Notes: a model not told the origin generated them from the letters alone. A stretch of DNA of 58,923 bases from Nostoc sp. JL33 (GCF_017114985.1 NZ_JABXKP010000043.1:1-58923), one strand, 5' to 3'. Positions 1 to 9,224 are shown, counted from the first letter of the stretch. Numbers and translations: made by a program.

Positions 1-77
1 GCCACGATAGTTTAGGGGTAGCCCTACGCAAAAATAGCTCGATGCCAGGTTTTATTATTCAACTCAAGCCCTTGTAA
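1..77 (+). CDS. possible C-terminal tail of a gene entering from the left
   Basis: Frame 3 is open from the window edge to a TAA at 75-77 and would encode about 24 residues ending FIIQLKPL. The stretch is too short to identify. It could be the end of a real gene or chance. Confidence 0.25.
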   Translation, partial: HDSLGVALRKNSSMPGFIIQLKPL

Positions 78-231
78 CTACATTTAGAAAGGCTTTTTGT
101 TTTGCTGATAAGATAATAAATATTTAGCGCTTAAACCTTATAAGCCTTCACCAGCATTTATCAACAAATCCATAGATTCACAGCTATTAGAAATTTAAAT
201 AACCTCAACGGCGCAAGGAAGTTGAGAACAA

Positions 232-408
232 ATGGCTGCCTTAAACCTCCACTACAAGTCATTGGCAGCTTTTACAAAAGAGCTGTTGCTGACCTCGTTT
301 TCTTACCGAGGGCTGGCTTTTTCTTCATCTGAAGTGTCCGGGATCGTTGGGTGTGTTAGGTCTCTATTGGACTCAATTGAGAAATCGCACCTTTGGCACG
401 TTTTTTAA
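232..408 (+). CDS. small ORF, 58 aa, unrecognised
   Basis: ATG at 232 follows an AGGAAG-like ribosome site about 10 bases upstream. The frame runs 58 codons to TAA at 406-408. The product is mildly hydrophobic with no motif that I recognise. It lies upstream of the desaturase gene on the same strand and could instead be part of its leader. Coding status is uncertain. The rest of 78-466 shows nothing recognisable. Confidence 0.22.
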   Translation: MAALNLHYKSLAAFTKELLLTSFSYRGLAFSSSEVSGIVGCVRSLLDSIEKSHLWHVF

Positions 409-466
409 CTTTGAGAGAAGGTAAAATTATAAGTAAAAATATTAAGAATTTTAAAGAAAGTAATCA

Positions 467-1975
467 ATGTCCAGCATTTCTCTTGACAAAAGTAAATCTC
501 ATATCGTCGTCATCGGTGCGGGAATAGGTGGACTGACTGCTGGAGCATTATTAGCTCATAAAGGTTACAGCGTCTTAATTTTGGATCAGGCTCTCCTACC
601 AGGAGGCTGTGCTTCAACGTTTAAACGCCAGGGATTTACCTTTGATGTGGGAGCAACTCAGGTGGCGGGGCTGGAACCAGGGGGAATTCACCACCGCATT
701 TTCTCAGAATTGTCAATAGATTTGCCAAAAGCAACGCCTTGTGATCCTGCTTGTGCGGTGTATTTACCTGGGGAAAGTACACCGATTAATATCTGGCGTG
801 ACCAAAAGAAATGGCATGAGGAACGACAAAAACAGTTTCCCGGTAGCGAACCTTTCTGGCAATTGATGGCAACTTTATTTAATGCCAGTTGGGAATTTCA
901 AGGACGCGATCCGGTGCTACCACCGCGTAATTTATGGGATTTGTGGCAGCTAACGCAAGCGGTGCGTCCAAGTACATTAATTACCGTACCCTTGACTTTG
1001 TTGACGGTAGGAGATGCTTTACGGTTATGTGGACTGGGAAATGACCAACGACTGAGGACTTTTTTGGATTTGCAACTGAAGCTATACTCCCAAGTCAATG
1101 CAGAAGAAACAGCATTACTTTATGCAGCAACAGCGTTGAGTGTATCCCAACTGCCCCAAGGATTGTTTCACCTCCAGGGAAGTATGCAAGTATTAAGCGA
1201 TCGCCTGGTACAATCCTTAGAAAAAGATGGCGGCAAATTGTTGATGCGCCACACTGTAGAAGAAATCAAAGTAGAGAACGGCAAAGCTACTGCTGTTGTG
1301 ATTAGAAATCAGAAAACTGGCGAAGTCTGGACAGAAGCAGCCAACCACATAGTTACTAACGTCACCGTGCAAAACTTGGTGCAGTTATTGGGAGAACAAG
1401 CGCCATCTGGATATAAAAATCGCGTGGAAAAACTACCCCAAGCATCGGGCGCGTTTGTGGTCTATTTGGGTGTAGATGCCAACGCAATTCCTCTTGGATG
1501 TCCACCCCACTTACAATTTCTGTATGATCCTGATGGCCCCATTGGCGAGAATAATTCCCTATTTGTTTCCGTCAGTGATCCTGGAGACGGTCGCGCACCG
1601 TCAGGTAAAGCGACAATTATCGCTTCTTCATTTGTCGATCCTACACCGTGGTGGCAGACTGAAGATTATGAAGGACTAAAACAAAAGTTTACCCTCCAAG
1701 CGATCGCTCGTCTTGCCCAATACTTCTATCTCAAACCAGAAACTATTATTCATCAAGAAGCTGCAACACCTCGCACTTTTGCCCATTTTACAGCCCGCGA
1801 TCGCGGTATAGTTGGTGGGATTGGTCAAAGGATTCCTACCTTTGGCCCCTTTGGGTTCGCTAATCGTACACCAATCCAGAATTTGTGGCTAGTTGGTGAT
1901 TCCACCCATCCAGGCGAAGGTACCGCCGGGGTGAGTTATTCGGCGCTGACGGTAGTCAGGCAAATTGAGGCGTAA
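467..1975 (+). CDS. crtD: C-3',4' carotenoid desaturase-like FAD oxidoreductase (CrtD type)
   Basis: This is a 502-residue FAD-dependent amine-oxidase-fold enzyme of the phytoene-desaturase/CrtI-CrtH-CrtD superfamily. The N-terminus has the dinucleotide-binding motif GAGIGG (residues 17-22) with an acidic residue after the second strand, then LPGGCAST (44-51). The C-terminal FAD motif LWLVGDSTHPGEGTAG lies at about 470-490. In cyanobacteria CrtD desaturates the C-3',4' bond on the way to myxol glycosides and acts at membranes. Length and N-terminal sequence fit CrtD better than the prolycopene isomerase CrtH, whose family usually shows GSGIGG and PGGSAGYF. The superfamily call is secure and the CrtD subtype is an inference. 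The gene stands alone, 122 bases upstream of the next plus-strand gene. Confidence 0.75.
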   Translation: MSSISLDKSKSHIVVIGAGIGGLTAGALLAHKGYSVLILDQALLPGGCASTFKRQGFTFDVGATQVAGLEPGGIHHRIFSELSIDLPKATPCDPACAVYLPGESTPINIWRDQKKWHEERQKQFPGSEPFWQLMATLFNASWEFQGRDPVLPPRNLWDLWQLTQAVRPSTLITVPLTLLTVGDALRLCGLGNDQRLRTFLDLQLKLYSQVNAEETALLYAATALSVSQLPQGLFHLQGSMQVLSDRLVQSLEKDGGKLLMRHTVEEIKVENGKATAVVIRNQKTGEVWTEAANHIVTNVTVQNLVQLLGEQAPSGYKNRVEKLPQASGAFVVYLGVDANAIPLGCPPHLQFLYDPDGPIGENNSLFVSVSDPGDGRAPSGKATIIASSFVDPTPWWQTEDYEGLKQKFTLQAIARLAQYFYLKPETIIHQEAATPRTFAHFTARDRGIVGGIGQRIPTFGPFGFANRTPIQNLWLVGDSTHPGEGTAGVSYSALTVVRQIEA

Positions 1976-2097
1976 AAAGTTATCAACTACCAGTAATTGA
2001 AAAATCTTCCTTGATTGGCAGGTAATTCATCCTTGTAACCGATGGCAAACAGGGCAGAAAACTGATGAAATAAAGTTATAGTTGCTAATCTGGAGTA

Positions 2098-3204
2098 ATG
2101 ACAGACAGCGTTTTAATTCTTGGTGGACGGGGGCGGATTGGTAGCACTGTTGCTCAGGATCTCGCTACCCATACGCAGGCAAAAATTACGATTACTGGGC
2201 GTTCTGCGGAGTTTGGGAAGGCTGTTAGCTTGTCTTCGGGAGGACAAGTGCAGTTTTTGGTATTGGACTTGGCAGAAGTTGACAAGCTGCAAGATGCGAT
2301 CACAAACTCTAACTTAGTCATTCATTGTGCTGGCCCATTTCACTATCGAGATACTAATGTTCTCGAAACCTGTATTGCTCAAGGTGTTAATTATGTAGAT
2401 GTCAGCGACCATCGTTCTTATACCAGCAAAGCTCTCAATTTTCATCAACAAGCCGCTGCTGCTGGTGTGACAGCAATTATTAATACTGGCATTTTTCCTG
2501 GTATTTCTAACAGCATGGTACGTCAAGGTGTTGAACAATTTGATAAACCAGAAAAGATCCATTTAAGTTATTTAGTTTCGGGTTCTGGCGGTGCTGGCAT
2601 TACAGTGATGCGAACAACTTTTCTGGGGTTGCAGTATCCTTTTGAGACTTGGATAGATGGAAAATGGGAGATAATCAAGCCTTATAGTGAAAGAGAATTA
2701 GTTGAGTTTCCACCGCCCTATGGACGCACCGGAGTTTACTGGTTTGATATGCCAGAAACCTTTACATTGCCGAAAGCCTTCCCATCAGTAAAAACTGTAA
2801 TTACTAAGTTTGGCTCTGTTCCCGATTTTTACAATCACCTAACTTGGATTGCGGCACACGTTTTTCCCAAGTGGTTAATGCAGCGTCGTTACATGATTGA
2901 ATTTCTCTCTCATGTCAGCCATTCTATGACAGATGTCACTAATAATTTTAGTGGAATTGGCGTAGCAGTTCGTTCAGAAGTTACAGGGCAAAAAGATGGT
3001 GACACCGCCGTTTATTGTTCAACTGTAGTGCATGAAAATACAGCCGTGATTTCTGGTTGCGGCACAGGTAGTATTGCCCAATTATTACTAGAAGGTAAAC
3101 TCAAGAAACCAGGTGTTTTTGCTGTGGAAGAAGCACTACCAACAAACTTATTTAAAGAGGTAATGCAAAGCCGAGGAATTAAAATTAATCACAGTTGGTT
3201 ATAG
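2098..3204 (+). CDS. saccharopine dehydrogenase-like NAD(P)-binding protein
   Basis: This 368-residue protein begins with a Rossmann nucleotide-binding motif, GGRGRIG (residues 9-15). It continues with a TGRS segment (33-36) and an HCAGPF motif typical of the saccharopine dehydrogenase NADP-binding domain family. A SGSGGAG loop follows near residue 160. Such proteins include true lysine-pathway enzymes and many reductases of unknown substrate, so the substrate cannot be named. GGAG lies just before the ATG. The TAG stop at 3202-3204 lies inside a dispersed repeat end (3200-3225), which suggests that the repeat has set the present 3' end. Confidence 0.7.
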   Translation: MTDSVLILGGRGRIGSTVAQDLATHTQAKITITGRSAEFGKAVSLSSGGQVQFLVLDLAEVDKLQDAITNSNLVIHCAGPFHYRDTNVLETCIAQGVNYVDVSDHRSYTSKALNFHQQAAAAGVTAIINTGIFPGISNSMVRQGVEQFDKPEKIHLSYLVSGSGGAGITVMRTTFLGLQYPFETWIDGKWEIIKPYSERELVEFPPPYGRTGVYWFDMPETFTLPKAFPSVKTVITKFGSVPDFYNHLTWIAAHVFPKWLMQRRYMIEFLSHVSHSMTDVTNNFSGIGVAVRSEVTGQKDGDTAVYCSTVVHENTAVISGCGTGSIAQLLLEGKLKKPGVFAVEEALPTNLFKEVMQSRGIKINHSWL

Positions 3205-3225
3205 CTCAATACGCTTGGGTTAAGG
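3200..3225 (+). repeat. solo terminal repeat of the 3308-3598 element
   Basis: The sequence TATAGCTCAATACGCTTG followed by GGTTAAGG matches the left end of the element at 3308, with one variant base after TATAG. Its TAG is the stop codon of the preceding gene. Confidence 0.6.
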
Positions 3226-3307
3226 GACTGACAAATAAAAAAATACCCCATAAGAGTAGTAATTTATTTGTTGGAAATCCTAAAAGGTTCAGATAGCATT
3301 AACTGAA

Positions 3308-3598
3308 CTATAGGTCAATACGCTTGCGTTAAGGCTAAAAAATAAAACTGGTGTAGGTTGGGGAGCCACTGCTACAGGTGCGGTTCTCCTTCTCCCTCTC
3401 GTGAGAGGCTTCCGCCAACGCGAAGCGTCTCCAAGAGTTGGGAGAAGCAAGTGGCGTTTGAGGAACGTAGACTCGTTCGCGGAGCGTCTCCAACAGTTAG
3501 GGCTTTCCGCAGGGAACCCAACATTATCAAGGCTTTGTTGGGTTTTATTCCTCAACCCAACCGACTATTCTTTTTAACCCAAGCGTATTGAACTATAG
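3308..3598. mobile_element. MITE-like element with 25-bp terminal inverted repeats
   Basis: The left end (3308-3332) and the reverse complement of the right end (3574-3598) share CTATAG, a variable base, CAATACGCTTG, a variable base and GTTAA; only 2 of 25 positions differ. The direct repeat GAACTATAGGT at 3305-3315 and 3590-3600 overlaps the ends. The roughly 290-bp interior has no transposase but contains one copy of a repeat found at two other places in the window. This is a non-autonomous element or compound repeat. It fills most of the 523-base gap between genes. Confidence 0.6.
3353..3460 (-). repeat. dispersed repeat, copy 1 of 3
   Basis: The ends read GGTTGGGGAGCCACTGCTAC and GAAGCAAGTGGCGTTT. 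The same sequence occurs in the opposite orientation at 6474-6582 and 50213-50296, with variable middles containing short GCGTCTCC-type palindromes. Confidence 0.65.
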
Positions 3599-3727
3599 GT
3601 AAAAATTAATATACCCTGCGGTAGAAGGAAGAAGTGTACCTAAACACTTAGGATGCCTGTGAGCCTTAAATATTAAATATATTTATACATCGCCAAGGCT
3701 CATAACAGAAAAACAAGAGGTTTTTTC

Positions 3728-4117
3728 ATGCAAAGAATTCTATTAACTTTAAAGAAGGCATTACGTTCAAGCTTTTTAGTTGTTGGCTTAATAATTTTCA
3801 TCAGCTTGTCAGGTTCCTTCATTTTTGTTCAGCAAGCTAGTTATGCAACTACTCTTGAAGAATTAAAGCTAATACCTCCAGAGTATAAACCAAATTCTGA
3901 AGAAAAAATTAATCGTGCTAACGAATTTGACCCAGGTGTTGGCATTGAAGAAGAAGGACGAGAAGAAGCTTATGAGCAAGCAATAAAAGATTCAACAAAC
4001 CTTAATACTATAGAGAAGACTTACGAAAGGAATTTGAAGGCGGAACAAGAACAAAATCCCCCAGAAAGTTTCGGTGAAAAAGCGAAAGAAGTTCTTGAAA
4101 AGGTGACAGGTAAATAG
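3728..4117 (+). CDS. small exported acidic protein, function unknown
   Basis: The 129-residue product starts with a basic N-terminus and a hydrophobic stretch (about residues 14-35) ending in an AxA-like site near ASYATT, so it is probably a Sec signal peptide. The mature part is highly charged, rich in Glu and Lys, predicted helical, and ends GEKAKEVLEKVTGK. Small exported proteins of this style in Nostoc are sometimes annotated as low-temperature-induced proteins; that resemblance is only in composition and layout. An AGAGG ribosome site precedes the ATG. A hairpin follows the stop. Confidence 0.65.
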   Translation: MQRILLTLKKALRSSFLVVGLIIFISLSGSFIFVQQASYATTLEELKLIPPEYKPNSEEKINRANEFDPGVGIEEEGREEAYEQAIKDSTNLNTIEKTYERNLKAEQEQNPPESFGEKAKEVLEKVTGK

Positions 4118-4138
4118 TTCAGAAAAGGGAAAACTAAA

Positions 4139-4219
4139 TTGTAGTGTGTGTTATCGCCGAGGGTACGGCATTATCAACATTTTCCGGTGCGTTAGCCTTG
4201 GGCATAACACACCCTACAA
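4139..4219. terminator. inverted repeat between convergent genes
   Basis: Arms TTGTAGTGTGTGTTAT (4139-4154) and ATAACACACCCTACAA (4204-4219) pair with one mismatch. The structure sits exactly between two converging genes, so it may act as a bidirectional terminator. It also resembles a dispersed repeat. Confidence 0.5.
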
Positions 4220-4232
4220 AAATTAATTGGTT

Positions 4233-5531
4233 TTACTCAAATTCATCAATTGTAGCAGGAGGAGTAGCGTTTGTCTGATTAGCAATATTGCGCTCATACC
4301 ATTTCATTAATGGAGTTGCACTGATACCATGTATAATCACAGAAGCTACAATAGTAGTGTAAGTTATCCAAGCAATTTGTTCGGCAGCTTCACCTTTTAA
4401 GCCATTACCAAACGCATAGGCAAGATAATATAAAGAACCAACACCGCGAATACCAAACCATCCAAATAACCACCGAGCTCCTGGGTGGAAGGTTCGACGA
4501 CGTGAGCCTAGAGGACGTTTACCTATCGTGCTAATCCAAACTCCTACAGGTCTGATTATGAAGAATAACAAAATTATCACTAACAAAGATTGCATAGCAT
4601 AATTGAGCATTGGTTTCAATAATAATATTGAACCTAATATTAAAATTGTCCCAACTTCCAGCAGCTTTTCAATTTGCTCAACAAATTCCAATTGTTCTAT
4701 CGGTTTTTCAGAATTTTTGTAACTGCGTTGCACGACTAACCCAGCAACAAATACTGCTAGAAATCCATAGCCATTAACCATTTCTGTTAAGGAATAAGTT
4801 ACTAGAATTGTGCTAATAGCAATAAAGTCTTCCATTAACTTATCAGCAGGACGGCGTTTTTGAATTTTTTGTTCAATCCAAACTATAGATTTGGCAACAA
4901 CGATTCCCATAACAATGCCAGCTGCGATCGCCCAAATTAAATCAATCGCAATCCACTGTTTAAACCAGTTACCCCAGTTATCATCTTTTAAGGCATGAAT
5001 GCCAAAATAAACGAAGGGAAAAGCTAAAGCATCATTTAACCCACCTTCAGAAGTTAAACCAAAGCGCAACTCATCTTGGTCGTTTGTATCGGTCAGTTGT
5101 ACTTCTGATGCTAATACTGGATCGGTAGGTGCAAGAATTGCTCCTAATAAAATCGCTTCTCCCCAATTCATCCCTAAAAAGAATTTACCCACAGTAGCCA
5201 GAGCAAAAATTGAAATTGGCATCAGAAATACAATCAATCGCACCGTAATATTCCAAACCCCCAACCTGAGAGGACGAACAATTCTTAATCCGCAGCTAAA
5301 CACAGAAATAATTACTACAAGTTCTGTTATTCTCTCCAGCAGTTCAGCGTTGAAAACTTCATCCCGACGTAATTCAATCAGCCCGAAGCCGTAAGGCCCT
5401 AGAATAATACCAACTAGTAGGTAGATGATGGCAAAAGAAAGAGGTAAGCGAGCAATCCAACCTGACCCTAATGTGACCATCAGTAAAAGTAGACCAATCA
5501 CAAATAATTCAATAATGTAGATATCTACCAT
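4233..5531 (-). CDS. Na+/H+ antiporter, CPA1/NhaP-like
   Basis: The 432-residue protein is an integral membrane cation:proton antiporter with about 12 hydrophobic segments. It carries the signature APTDPVLASEV (Asp-Pro at 137-138) and EGGLNDALAFP (Asn-Asp at 166-167), which form the ion-binding core of the CPA1 family. It would exchange sodium or potassium for protons across the plasma or thylakoid membrane. The C-terminal cytosolic tail is short. The gene is monocistronic and convergent with the small exported protein gene. The transported ion cannot be decided from sequence. Confidence 0.85.
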   Translation of the reverse strand: MVDIYIIELFVIGLLLLMVTLGSGWIARLPLSFAIIYLLVGIILGPYGFGLIELRRDEVFNAELLERITELVVIISVFSCGLRIVRPLRLGVWNITVRLIVFLMPISIFALATVGKFFLGMNWGEAILLGAILAPTDPVLASEVQLTDTNDQDELRFGLTSEGGLNDALAFPFVYFGIHALKDDNWGNWFKQWIAIDLIWAIAAGIVMGIVVAKSIVWIEQKIQKRRPADKLMEDFIAISTILVTYSLTEMVNGYGFLAVFVAGLVVQRSYKNSEKPIEQLEFVEQIEKLLEVGTILILGSILLLKPMLNYAMQSLLVIILLFFIIRPVGVWISTIGKRPLGSRRRTFHPGARWLFGWFGIRGVGSLYYLAYAFGNGLKGEAAEQIAWITYTTIVASVIIHGISATPLMKWYERNIANQTNATPPATIDEFE

Positions 5532-6056
5532 ATAGCGATTTATATAAAAATTAGGTGTTGCTTTGTAAGCTTAGTTGCAATAGCTTTTTATTATAAATAA
5601 CCTATGGGCAGATTTTTTGGAATTAGGGATTGCGACTCCCTACCCAATTGGAGAAGAAGAGGATTGAGACTCCACCTCCACCGAGCAACCATTGTGGTAA
5701 GTCCTCTTCGAGAAATTTGGCGATCGCTTTCCCTGCACTTCGGCAAGATCCCTTCTCTACCTTGGGCTGCGCCAACGGCAAGCTCAGGGCATCGCAGTTA
5801 CCACCCCGTAGGCATCGCGCTTTGATTATTCATCTCTGGATTGAAACACAGCCCCTAAAACAATGGGATGTAGCACGGGAATATCGCTAATACACCTGTG
5901 CGCTCCTACCAATTGTCTATCTTCCCTACTTTCTCGCTCAGACATCGCCCATTTTAGTACAAATATACTATAATGGAGATAGCGTTCACAAAGCCTAGCC
6001 AAATGCATAACGGCTCTGTGAAGACCTTCTGGAAGATGGATTCAAGGGTTAGTTCG
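5532..6056. other. intergenic stretch without a recognisable gene
   Basis: It contains short pieces of dispersed palindromic repeats and a GGCTGCGCCAACG fragment near 5765. Open frames here have poor starts and no recognisable products. The frame of the following small gene is open upstream to 5973 but lacks a ribosome site there. Confidence 0.4.
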
Positions 6057-6326
6057 ATGATGAAGCATTATATTCTCAACCTCAATCCGACTGCCAAGCA
6101 TGAATGGGATCGGTGTATTTTACGTGATCCGTTGACTGCCAAACGCCCAGAGATTGCCAAATTAATTGCTGAAGCAGTTGGTGCTGATACAGGCAGTTAT
6201 TTGGTGAGCGTGAATATCGAAGTTCAAGTTTTGGAGCAAGCGGCGGTACCTCAAGCCGAACAACTCTCGCTTTCATTTCCAGAAGTGAGTGTGCCGTCAC
6301 AACCACAACTGCGCGAAGTGGCTTGA
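6057..6326 (+). CDS. hypothetical protein, about 89 aa
   Basis: I do not recognise this family. The frame is open from 5973, but the best start is ATG at 6057 or 6060, preceded by AAGGG at 8-9 bases. The product begins MMKHYILNLNPTAKHEWDRC, then has a helical KRPEIAKLIAEAVGA segment, a VSVNIEVQVLEQ strand-like part and a Pro/Gln-rich tail. It could be a full small protein or a remnant of a larger one. Hairpins of a dispersed repeat follow 30 bases after the stop. Confidence 0.45.
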   Translation: MMKHYILNLNPTAKHEWDRCILRDPLTAKRPEIAKLIAEAVGADTGSYLVSVNIEVQVLEQAAVPQAEQLSLSFPEVSVPSQPQLREVA

Positions 6327-6357
6327 GCTACAGTGCAGAGTTTAGCAGAAAATAATT

Positions 6358-6420
6358 AGCCTGCATAAGCAGGCTTACTTTGCCTAGCCGCAGACTTCAG
6401 TCTGATATCATGTCCGGCTG
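6358..6420. repeat. REP-like double hairpin
   Basis: AGCCTGC-ATAA-GCAGGCT (6358-6375) and CAGACT-TC-AGTCTG (6391-6404) are adjacent hairpins. The second is embraced by AGCCG (6386-6390) and CGGCT. The CTTCAG core resembles the palindromes at 9059-9172. Confidence 0.55.
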
Positions 6421-6473
6421 ATTAGTTCTCATTAGCTAATTTCAAAAATTCAAAAAGTCGAGCTACGTTCTTC

Positions 6474-6582
6474 AAACGCCACTTGCTTCTCTCAACGCGA
6501 AGGAACGTCTCCAAGAGTTGGGGAGATGCACAAGGGACAAGTCGGGAAACCGCACCTGTAGCAGTGGCTCCCCAACCTACAG
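6474..6582 (+). repeat. dispersed repeat, copy 2 of 3
   Basis: It runs from AAACGCCACTTGCTTCT to GGCTCCCCAACCTAC. It matches the reverse complement of 3353-3460 and the copy at 50213-50296 and lies at the 3' end of the minus-strand glycosyltransferase gene. Confidence 0.65.
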
Positions 6583-6595
6583 ATATTACAAGTGT

Positions 6596-7741
6596 TTAAC
6601 CGAGCCTTATATGAGACAGCAATTCGGCAATTTGCTGATTAATAATTGCAACATCAAAACGCCGACTAGCAGTAGTCCTGGCATTATTGGCTATAGTTGC
6701 AGTAATTTCCCTCTCCTGAAGACAGGTGATAATTACTTGTGCAAGTTCCTGGGGTTCTCCTGGTGTCACTAGAAAACCATTAAGCCCATGTTCTACTAAT
6801 TCCATTACACCCCCAGCTTTTGCTGCAACTACAGGTTTTCCACATAGCATTGCCTCAACAATCACTCTACCAAAAGGTTCTGGTGAAGTAGAAGTATGTG
6901 CTACCAAGTCACAAGCTGCCATTAACTGGGGAATATCTGAACGAAATCCTAAAAATTTGATGCGGTTTTCTAATCCCAGTTGGGCAACTTGTTGGTGTAA
7001 CTGTTGGACGTAATCTTGTTCACCAAACAGTGCATCACCCACTAAAATTACTGTCACCTCTGGCGGACATTTGGCAAGGGCATCAATTAAAATATGCTGC
7101 CCTTTCCAAGGTGCAAGACGGCTAAAGTGTCCAACTACAAATTTTCCTGACAATCCTAACTGTTGCTGCAATTTATTAATGTCAGACTCATTAGTTTGAT
7201 AAATTTTTGGAGCAAAGCCGTTATAAACAACTTCGATAATGTTTTCGCTCCCTCCTGCTTGCACAAATGCTGTTTTACTAGCTTGGGAATTAGCAATTAC
7301 TAATGATGCAAAACGATTAGCTAAGTTAACAGCAATGCGAAGATTAGTTGGGCTAAAATGTTCTTTAGAAAGAATATCATGTAAATGATAAACCAGAGGG
7401 CGACGACTAAAAAAACTAGCTAATGCTCCGACAACTAATGCTTTTTGGGTATTTGCATAGATTAAATCGTATTCACGCGCTTTTTTAACTACCTTAGTAA
7501 TTAAAGGTGCAAGTTGTCCCAAACTCTTTAATCCTTGTACCAAACTGCTTTCTTTGCGAACTTGGATTTCTTGAGTTGCGAGAACTTCTACTGGGATATG
7601 ATTTCGCTGTAGTAAATCTTTAAATGAGCCATCTGCAAATAAACCTACCAAAGCGCGATCGCCATATGGTTTAGCAATATCTATTAAACATAATTCGGCA
7701 CCGCCTGGTTTGCCGCTTTGGTCTAGGAAAAAAATTCTCAT
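6596..7741 (-). CDS. GT4-family glycosyltransferase
   Basis: The 381-residue protein has the two-Rossmann (GT-B) layout of family 4 glycosyltransferases. It begins MRIFFLDQSGKPGGAE, the donor-side domain starts with VGHFSRLAPWKGQ, and the sugar-nucleotide motif PEPFGRVIVEAMLCGKPVVA carries the EX7E pair. Such enzymes transfer a sugar from an activated donor to a lipid or polysaccharide acceptor at the cytosolic membrane face; donor and acceptor are unknown. A GAGG site precedes ATG. A second GT4 gene lies 63 bases upstream on the same strand, so the two are probably co-transcribed for exopolysaccharide or glycolipid synthesis. Confidence 0.85.
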   Translation of the reverse strand: MRIFFLDQSGKPGGAELCLIDIAKPYGDRALVGLFADGSFKDLLQRNHIPVEVLATQEIQVRKESSLVQGLKSLGQLAPLITKVVKKAREYDLIYANTQKALVVGALASFFSRRPLVYHLHDILSKEHFSPTNLRIAVNLANRFASLVIANSQASKTAFVQAGGSENIIEVVYNGFAPKIYQTNESDINKLQQQLGLSGKFVVGHFSRLAPWKGQHILIDALAKCPPEVTVILVGDALFGEQDYVQQLHQQVAQLGLENRIKFLGFRSDIPQLMAACDLVAHTSTSPEPFGRVIVEAMLCGKPVVAAKAGGVMELVEHGLNGFLVTPGEPQELAQVIITCLQEREITATIANNARTTASRRFDVAIINQQIAELLSHIRLG

Positions 7742-7804
7742 TAAACCTCTATTTTATCTAATTTTATCCACGTAGCGCCCCTAATATTTAGTAGATTAAT
7801 TTCT

Positions 7805-8974
7805 TTAAGCTAATAAAATATTTCGTACTTTTTGGGCAATCTTATTCCAGTCGTAGTGTGTGGTGGTGTAATGGCGACAGGCTGATCGTGAAGGTATGGG
7901 GATATTTCCCAAAAGCACTTGTTCTAGTTTTTCAGCAATAGCCGAGGCTTCTATCGAAGTAGTAATTAAATCGGGTGAAAATTCTGCTAAAATTTCCGGC
8001 ATTCCCCCAACTGGTGTACATAAAACAGGAGTCCCACAGGCTAGAGACTCGATTATTACTAATCCAAATCCTTCAAAAGATTGACTAGGCATAATAGTCA
8101 ATTCAGCAGCTTGGTAAGCTATAGGTAATTGCTCATCAGGTAGAAAACCTAAAAATTTAACGTTGTCGTCTAGTCCTAATTCTGTAGCTTGTTGTTGTAG
8201 TGCAGCTTGGATGTGACCACGGCCTGCGATCGCTAGCCAAACATCTGGTATTCTGGGCTTAATTATAGCCAGTGCCTGTAATAATTTGTCAACTCCGGTT
8301 CGATGTACTAAGCGGCGTGATGTAAATAAGATACGGCGATTATTTGGCCAGCCTAACTTTGTACAAGCCTCCTGAGGTGATAAATTTGGTTGAAACCAGT
8401 TAATATCAACTCCACCAGGAATAACATTAATTTTATTCCACGGTACTTGATATTTTTGATGTAAAATTTTACCAAATGCTTTGCTCAAAACAATGAAGCG
8501 ATCGCAGCGATTATAAGTGTTTTGTTCTATTAGCCAGTGCTTGATCAAAAGACTAAGATTTTTATTAACCACTTCTTGCTGACTCTCAGAAGCCCAAGGG
8601 CCATGAAAGTTAAAAGTAACTGGTACTCCCTTTGGTAAAATATCTAAAATAGGAAAGCTATATAATGCAAAGTGCAAATTAATCGCATCTGGTTTGCTTG
8701 TTCTTGTTTTCTGGAAGTTCGTGCGAATTGACCATAATCTTTGCCAAATAGCACTATCGGGACTCGCCAAATTAGTCAGCTTAACCGGTGAATTTATTTC
8801 AGCCTCTGGTAGACCGACTCCGCATAATTCAACCTGGTCTTTATTTGCGGCTAATTTATGAGTTAGTTCATAAATATACCTTTCTAGTCCTCCGGGACTT
8901 TTGGGAAACCAGCCTAATCCAAGGGTGAGAATAGATGCAGATGCTGACGTAAAGCTTTCTTGTTTATTTTCCAT
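7805..8974 (-). CDS. GT4-family glycosyltransferase
   Basis: This GT-B glycosyltransferase of about 389 residues has an N-terminal glycine-rich segment (LGLGWFPKSPGGLERYIYEL), a linker NVIPGGVDINWFQP and the C-terminal EX7E motif FEGFGLVIIESLACGTPV. The frame is open to 9019, but ATG at 8974 is preceded by AGGAG at 8 bases, so that start is chosen. It lies just upstream of a second GT4 gene on the same strand, which suggests a two-gene transcript. Substrates cannot be named. Confidence 0.83.
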   Translation of the reverse strand: MENKQESFTSASASILTLGLGWFPKSPGGLERYIYELTHKLAANKDQVELCGVGLPEAEINSPVKLTNLASPDSAIWQRLWSIRTNFQKTRTSKPDAINLHFALYSFPILDILPKGVPVTFNFHGPWASESQQEVVNKNLSLLIKHWLIEQNTYNRCDRFIVLSKAFGKILHQKYQVPWNKINVIPGGVDINWFQPNLSPQEACTKLGWPNNRRILFTSRRLVHRTGVDKLLQALAIIKPRIPDVWLAIAGRGHIQAALQQQATELGLDDNVKFLGFLPDEQLPIAYQAAELTIMPSQSFEGFGLVIIESLACGTPVLCTPVGGMPEILAEFSPDLITTSIEASAIAEKLEQVLLGNIPIPSRSACRHYTTTHYDWNKIAQKVRNILLA

Positions 8975-9028
8975 CGATGTGTCTCCTATAAATGTATTAA
9001 AACAGTAGGGGCATAGCAATGCTGATGC

Positions 9029-9224
9029 GTGTCAACTTAACGTAAAACCATGTCCCACAAGGAACTGAAGTTCCTTGCTAATAGCTCAAGTCATCTCAAG
9101 ATGACTAAGTAATCTGAAAAATCTTTAGTCTACTTCAGTAGACTTTAGCTAAAAGCCAAAGAACTTTAGTTCCAGGCGGGTGAGTCAAGCCGAAAGTTTT
9201 GCTACTTTTTGCTTAAGTTGACAC
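9029..9224. mobile_element. 196-bp MITE-like element with 12-bp terminal inverted repeats
   Basis: The ends GTGTCAACTTAA (9029-9040) and TTAAGTTGACAC (9213-9224) are perfect inverted repeats. Inside are three 18-bp palindromes with 8-bp arms and 2-base loops at 9059-9076, 9089-9106 and 9127-9144, plus a smaller one at 9161-9172. No coding capacity is present. It is a non-autonomous mobile or REP-like element. Confidence 0.6.

Noticed and set aside
3289..3591. Two overlapping frames inside the MITE-like element
   Set aside because: They follow repeat sequence and differ in other repeat copies.
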